Below, one piece after another: positions 5,117 through 6,750 of a DNA stretch of 6,750 nt. The notes beneath the pieces were generated by a model that worked only from the letters and a program-made list of their open reading frames with translations, had not been told where the DNA came from and did no database searches. The translations under genes were made by a program, and so were the position numbers. Source of the stretch: Candidatus Hydromicrobium americanum (GTDB lineage Bacteria; Actinomycetota; Humimicrobiia; Humimicrobiales; Humimicrobiaceae); NCBI GenBank assembly GCA_002779205.1, contig PEXF01000164.1, positions 626 through 7,375 of the forward strand. Reading direction: 5' to 3'. The stretch's first letter is position 1. The number at the start of each line of letters is the position of its first letter.

Positions 5117-5228
5117 AGCCTCCCTAGAACTTTTCTCAGGTTCTTTTTCGAAATTTAACTTACTTTATACATTCTTTCGTCTGTAAATTTCAGTTACTTC
5201 TAAAAGTTACCTCCTGTCCTAAGGATGT
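5044..5228 (-). ncRNA. promoter-driven structured RNA of unknown family (sRNA or attenuator leader)
   Basis: A near-consensus promoter should start a minus-strand transcript near 5226-5228; a terminator-like hairpin and T run end it near 5044, giving about 185 bases. Inside are perfect inverted repeats: GAAATTTA/TAAATTTC (5191-5184 with 5157-5150), AGAAC/GTTCT (5144-5140 with 5130-5126) and GGCTAC/GTAGCC (5120-5115 with 5101-5096). The GGCTAC hairpin loop carries CCCAAG, which can pair with the later CTTGGGG, either as a pseudoknot or as a competing terminator stem. An AGCGAAAGCT mini-hairpin lies between. A perfect AGGAGGT (5215-5209) has no usable start codon nearby. No open frame of useful length is present, and I see no signature of T-box, SAM, TPP, FMN, purine, lysine or glycine riboswitches. 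It may be an independent sRNA or a leader once joined to ilvE. Confidence 0.6.
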
Positions 5229-5232
5229 TAAA

Positions 5233-5261
5233 AATATATCAAATAATAATATCTATGTCAA
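5233..5261 (-). promoter_or_regulatory. near-consensus sigma-A promoter driving the structured RNA
   Basis: The minus strand has TTGACA (5261-5256), a 17-base spacer and TATATT (5238-5233), with an extended TG at 5241-5240. This is the best promoter in the window, and it points at the structured RNA rather than at an adjacent coding gene. Confidence 0.8.
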
Positions 5262-5270
5262 TAGTAATTT

Positions 5271-5290
5271 TGAAATTTTTTGAAATTTTT
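5271..5290 (+). repeat. tandem 10-base repeat TGAAATTTTT x2
   Basis: Two exact tandem copies lie between the back-to-back promoters. The A/T tracts could act as UP elements for either promoter; simple AT-rich duplication is the plain alternative. Confidence 0.5.
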
Positions 5291-5298
5291 AAAAAATC

Positions 5299-5326
5299 TT
5301 GAAATTAATATCAGGTATTTTATAAT
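5299..5326 (+). promoter_or_regulatory. promoter for the DUF5661 gene
   Basis: TTGAAA (5299-5304), a 16-base spacer and TATAAT (5321-5326), about 55 bases before the ATG at 5382. It is divergent from the structured-RNA promoter, with 37 bases between the two -35 hexamers. Confidence 0.65.
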
Positions 5327-5381
5327 TTTATATAAGAACAAATTTATCAACAGGTAAATTTAAGTTGAAAAGGAGTAGAAA

Positions 5382-5657
5382 ATGACTATTAAAAAAAATT
5401 TTACTGCTGAAGAAGCAGAGAGAATTGGAGAAGAACTTGGAATCGATTGGTCTAAATTTGATGTGGAGCAATTCAGGGTGGGAATGGATGTTGAGCTGGA
5501 GCATGGAAAAGTTGATCCCCATACCAATGTTTCTGATGACGATCCATTAATAACCGGAAAAATTGCTCTGGCTCATTTGAATGAATTTCCGGATTACTAT
5601 GACAGGCTTACAAAGATGGAGGAAGAAGCAGAGGAATACTGGGAAATAGAAGATTAA
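5382..5657 (+). CDS. DUF5661 family protein
   Basis: The 91-residue acidic protein begins with a short helix (FTAEEAERIGEELGIDWSKF), followed by V-E-Q-F-R-V-G-M-D-V-E-L-E-H-G, a DPHTNVSDDDP segment, TGKIALAHLNEFPDYYDRL and an acidic end. This order of blocks matches the small conserved family I know as DUF5661, at full length. It is soluble, with no signal or membrane segment. The conserved His, Asp and Glu residues could bind a metal, but no activity is known to me. AGGAG at 5371-5375 lies six bases before the ATG, and the gene has its own promoter. Its TAA overlaps the mnmA stop codon by four bases, so the two genes are strictly convergent. Function unknown. Confidence 0.82.
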   Translation: MTIKKNFTAEEAERIGEELGIDWSKFDVEQFRVGMDVELEHGKVDPHTNVSDDDPLITGKIALAHLNEFPDYYDRLTKMEEEAEEYWEIED

Positions 5658-6750
5658 GATTTCATAATTACCCCGCCTCCTATTAAAGTGTCATCAACAT
5701 AAAAAGCTGCCGATTGTCCCGGTGTGATAGCTTTTTGGGGCTTATCAAATATAATGGCAGCTGTTTTCTTGCTTACAATTTTTATTTCAGCAGGAGTTTC
5801 TTTAAAGTTGTATCTTATTTTAACCATTGCCTTAAAATTATTTCCCGGAGGGTTTCCGGCGATGAAATTGGTATTTTTAACTTTCAGTGATTTTTGCAGT
5901 ATGTCTTTTTCTTCGCCTGCTACAATAACATTTTCTTCCGGTATTATTTCTTTTACATAAAGCGGTTTTGAATAACTTATACCCAGACCCTTTCTCTGGC
6001 CGATAGTATAAAAGGGATATCCTTTATGTGTTCCGATATTTTTACCATTGGTGTTTATGATGGTTCCTTCTTTTATATTTTTAAGTTTTGATGCTAAAAA
6101 TGAATGAAAATTGTCCTCTGGTATAAAACATATATCCTGGCTCTCGTTTTTCTTTTCTAAAAACGGAAAAATACTATTTGTCTTTTTTCTTACATCATCT
6201 TTAGAGAACATTCCTATAGGTGTTTTAATTTGTGATATCTGATCCTGATTGAGTTTCCATAGCACGTAACTCTGGTCCTTGCTTTTATCAAGTCCTTTTT
6301 TAATTTCATATGATCCTGAATTAGGTGATTTTTCAATCCTGCAGTAATGACCTGTAGCTAAAAAGCTGGCGCCAAGAGTTTTTATTTTTTCTAAAAGTAC
6401 TCCAAATTTAATATATTTATTACATTCCACACAGGGATTGGGAGTGTGCCCATGCTGGTATTCAAGGCAAAAAGGTTTGATTATCTTTTCCTCAAATGGC
6501 TGGATAAAGTTTATTACAACATGTGGAATATTCAGTTTAAGCGATACTTTTCTTGCAGCTTCAATGTCTTTACGGGAACAGCAGGTTTTGGCGCTATCTT
6601 TCCAGCTAAAATCAAGCGGAAGTAATTTCATGGTAACCCCGATTGTTTCCCAGCCATTATCCTTTAAAATTTTTGCAGTCATAGAACTGTCAATTCCTCC
6701 ACTCATGGCTACTGCAACTTTTTTATTCTTTTTTTTATAAATATTTTCGG
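5654..6750 (-). CDS. mnmA: tRNA-specific 2-thiouridylase MnmA (start beyond window)
   Basis: MnmA adenylates uridine 34 of tRNA-Lys, -Glu and -Gln and inserts sulfur to make 2-thiouridine. The frame stays open to the window edge: codons before the first Met read E-N-I-Y-K-K-K-N-K-K-V-A-V-A, so that Met (6706-6704) sits inside the VAVAMSGGIDSS P-loop and cannot be the start. Numbered from this Met, landmarks are SGGIDSS (2-8, ATP pyrophosphatase loop), TCCS (41-44), TPNPCVECNKYIKFG (88-102, with catalytic Cys92), ATGHYCRI (117-124), KDQSYVLW (143-150), SQDICFIP (189-196, with the second catalytic Cys193) and GTHKGYPFYTIGQRKGLGI (225-243). A C-terminal beta domain follows, ending IGGGVIMKS. The protein is complete except for its first residues. 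Sulfur-relay partners (IscS or TusA-type) are not in view. Confidence 0.95.
   Translation of the reverse strand, partial: ENIYKKKNKKVAVAMSGGIDSSMTAKILKDNGWETIGVTMKLLPLDFSWKDSAKTCCSRKDIEAARKVSLKLNIPHVVINFIQPFEEKIIKPFCLEYQHGHTPNPCVECNKYIKFGVLLEKIKTLGASFLATGHYCRIEKSPNSGSYEIKKGLDKSKDQSYVLWKLNQDQISQIKTPIGMFSKDDVRKKTNSIFPFLEKKNESQDICFIPEDNFHSFLASKLKNIKEGTIINTNGKNIGTHKGYPFYTIGQRKGLGISYSKPLYVKEIIPEENVIVAGEEKDILQKSLKVKNTNFIAGNPPGNNFKAMVKIRYNFKETPAEIKIVSKKTAAIIFDKPQKAITPGQSAAFYVDDTLIGGGVIMKS

Noticed and set aside
5209..5215. Perfect AGGAGGT ribosome binding site on the minus strand
   Set aside because: No start codon lies at a workable distance; the nearest ATG is 36 bases away and encodes only five residues. 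It is more likely part of the structured RNA or an anti-Shine-Dalgarno-like segment.
4966..5344. Similar AT-rich stretches around 4966-4981 and 5328-5344 (TTATATA, GAACAAATT with one indel)
   Set aside because: Only about 16 bases of AT-rich sequence match, with an indel and no boundary features; chance similarity is likely.
6704..6706. Met codon at 6706-6704 as the start of mnmA
   Set aside because: The frame continues upstream through V-A-V-A, the beta strand before the P-loop, with no stop to the window edge, so the true start is outside.
1..6750. CRISPR array or defence operon
   Set aside because: No regularly spaced repeats and no cas-like or toxin-antitoxin genes are visible; the only direct repeats are the two 13-base terminal repeats and one tandem 10-mer.

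Overview
The window comes from an AT-rich bacterium with Gram-positive-like signals: sigma-A type promoters (TTGACA/TATAAT, several with extended -10 TG), strong AGGAGG-type ribosome binding sites, and an AmaP-type alkaline-shock membrane protein. A low-GC Firmicute or a candidate phylum such as Atribacterota would fit, but this is inference from gene families and base composition; no taxonomic marker is present.

Layout. Positions 1-1047 (minus strand) hold a purine nucleoside phosphorylase followed by the start of a DegV-family protein cut by the window edge. A divergent promoter region of about 160 bases separates them from an orphan Peripla_BP_6 (branched-chain amino acid type) substrate-binding protein (1205-2401, plus) and an AmaP-like two-helix membrane protein (2533-3162, plus, GTG start). 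Between AmaP and tRNA-Gly(CCC) at 3336-3409 lies the right end of an IS200/IS605-type element: a decayed TnpB C-terminus and an apparently intact omega-RNA scaffold, ending in TCAA three bases before the tRNA. A 50-residue orphan protein follows (3536-3688, plus).

The minus-strand ilvE gene (branched-chain aminotransferase, 3745-4665) has its own promoter. Upstream of it are an insertion-sequence relic (two 13-base terminal repeats and a transposase tail with an HPWR motif) and then, at about 5044-5228, a promoter-driven, structured, terminator-ended RNA that I cannot assign to a known family. Its near-consensus promoter is back to back with the promoter of a DUF5661 gene (5382-5657, plus). 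That gene meets mnmA (tRNA 2-thiouridylase, minus, running off the right edge) tail to tail with a 4-base stop-codon overlap.

The coding genes are mostly ordinary housekeeping functions: purine salvage, branched-chain amino acid metabolism, solute binding, envelope stress and tRNA thiolation. They do not form one pathway. The most interesting material is non-coding: the omega-RNA relic whose predicted guide reads into a tRNA gene, and the structured RNA at 5044-5228.
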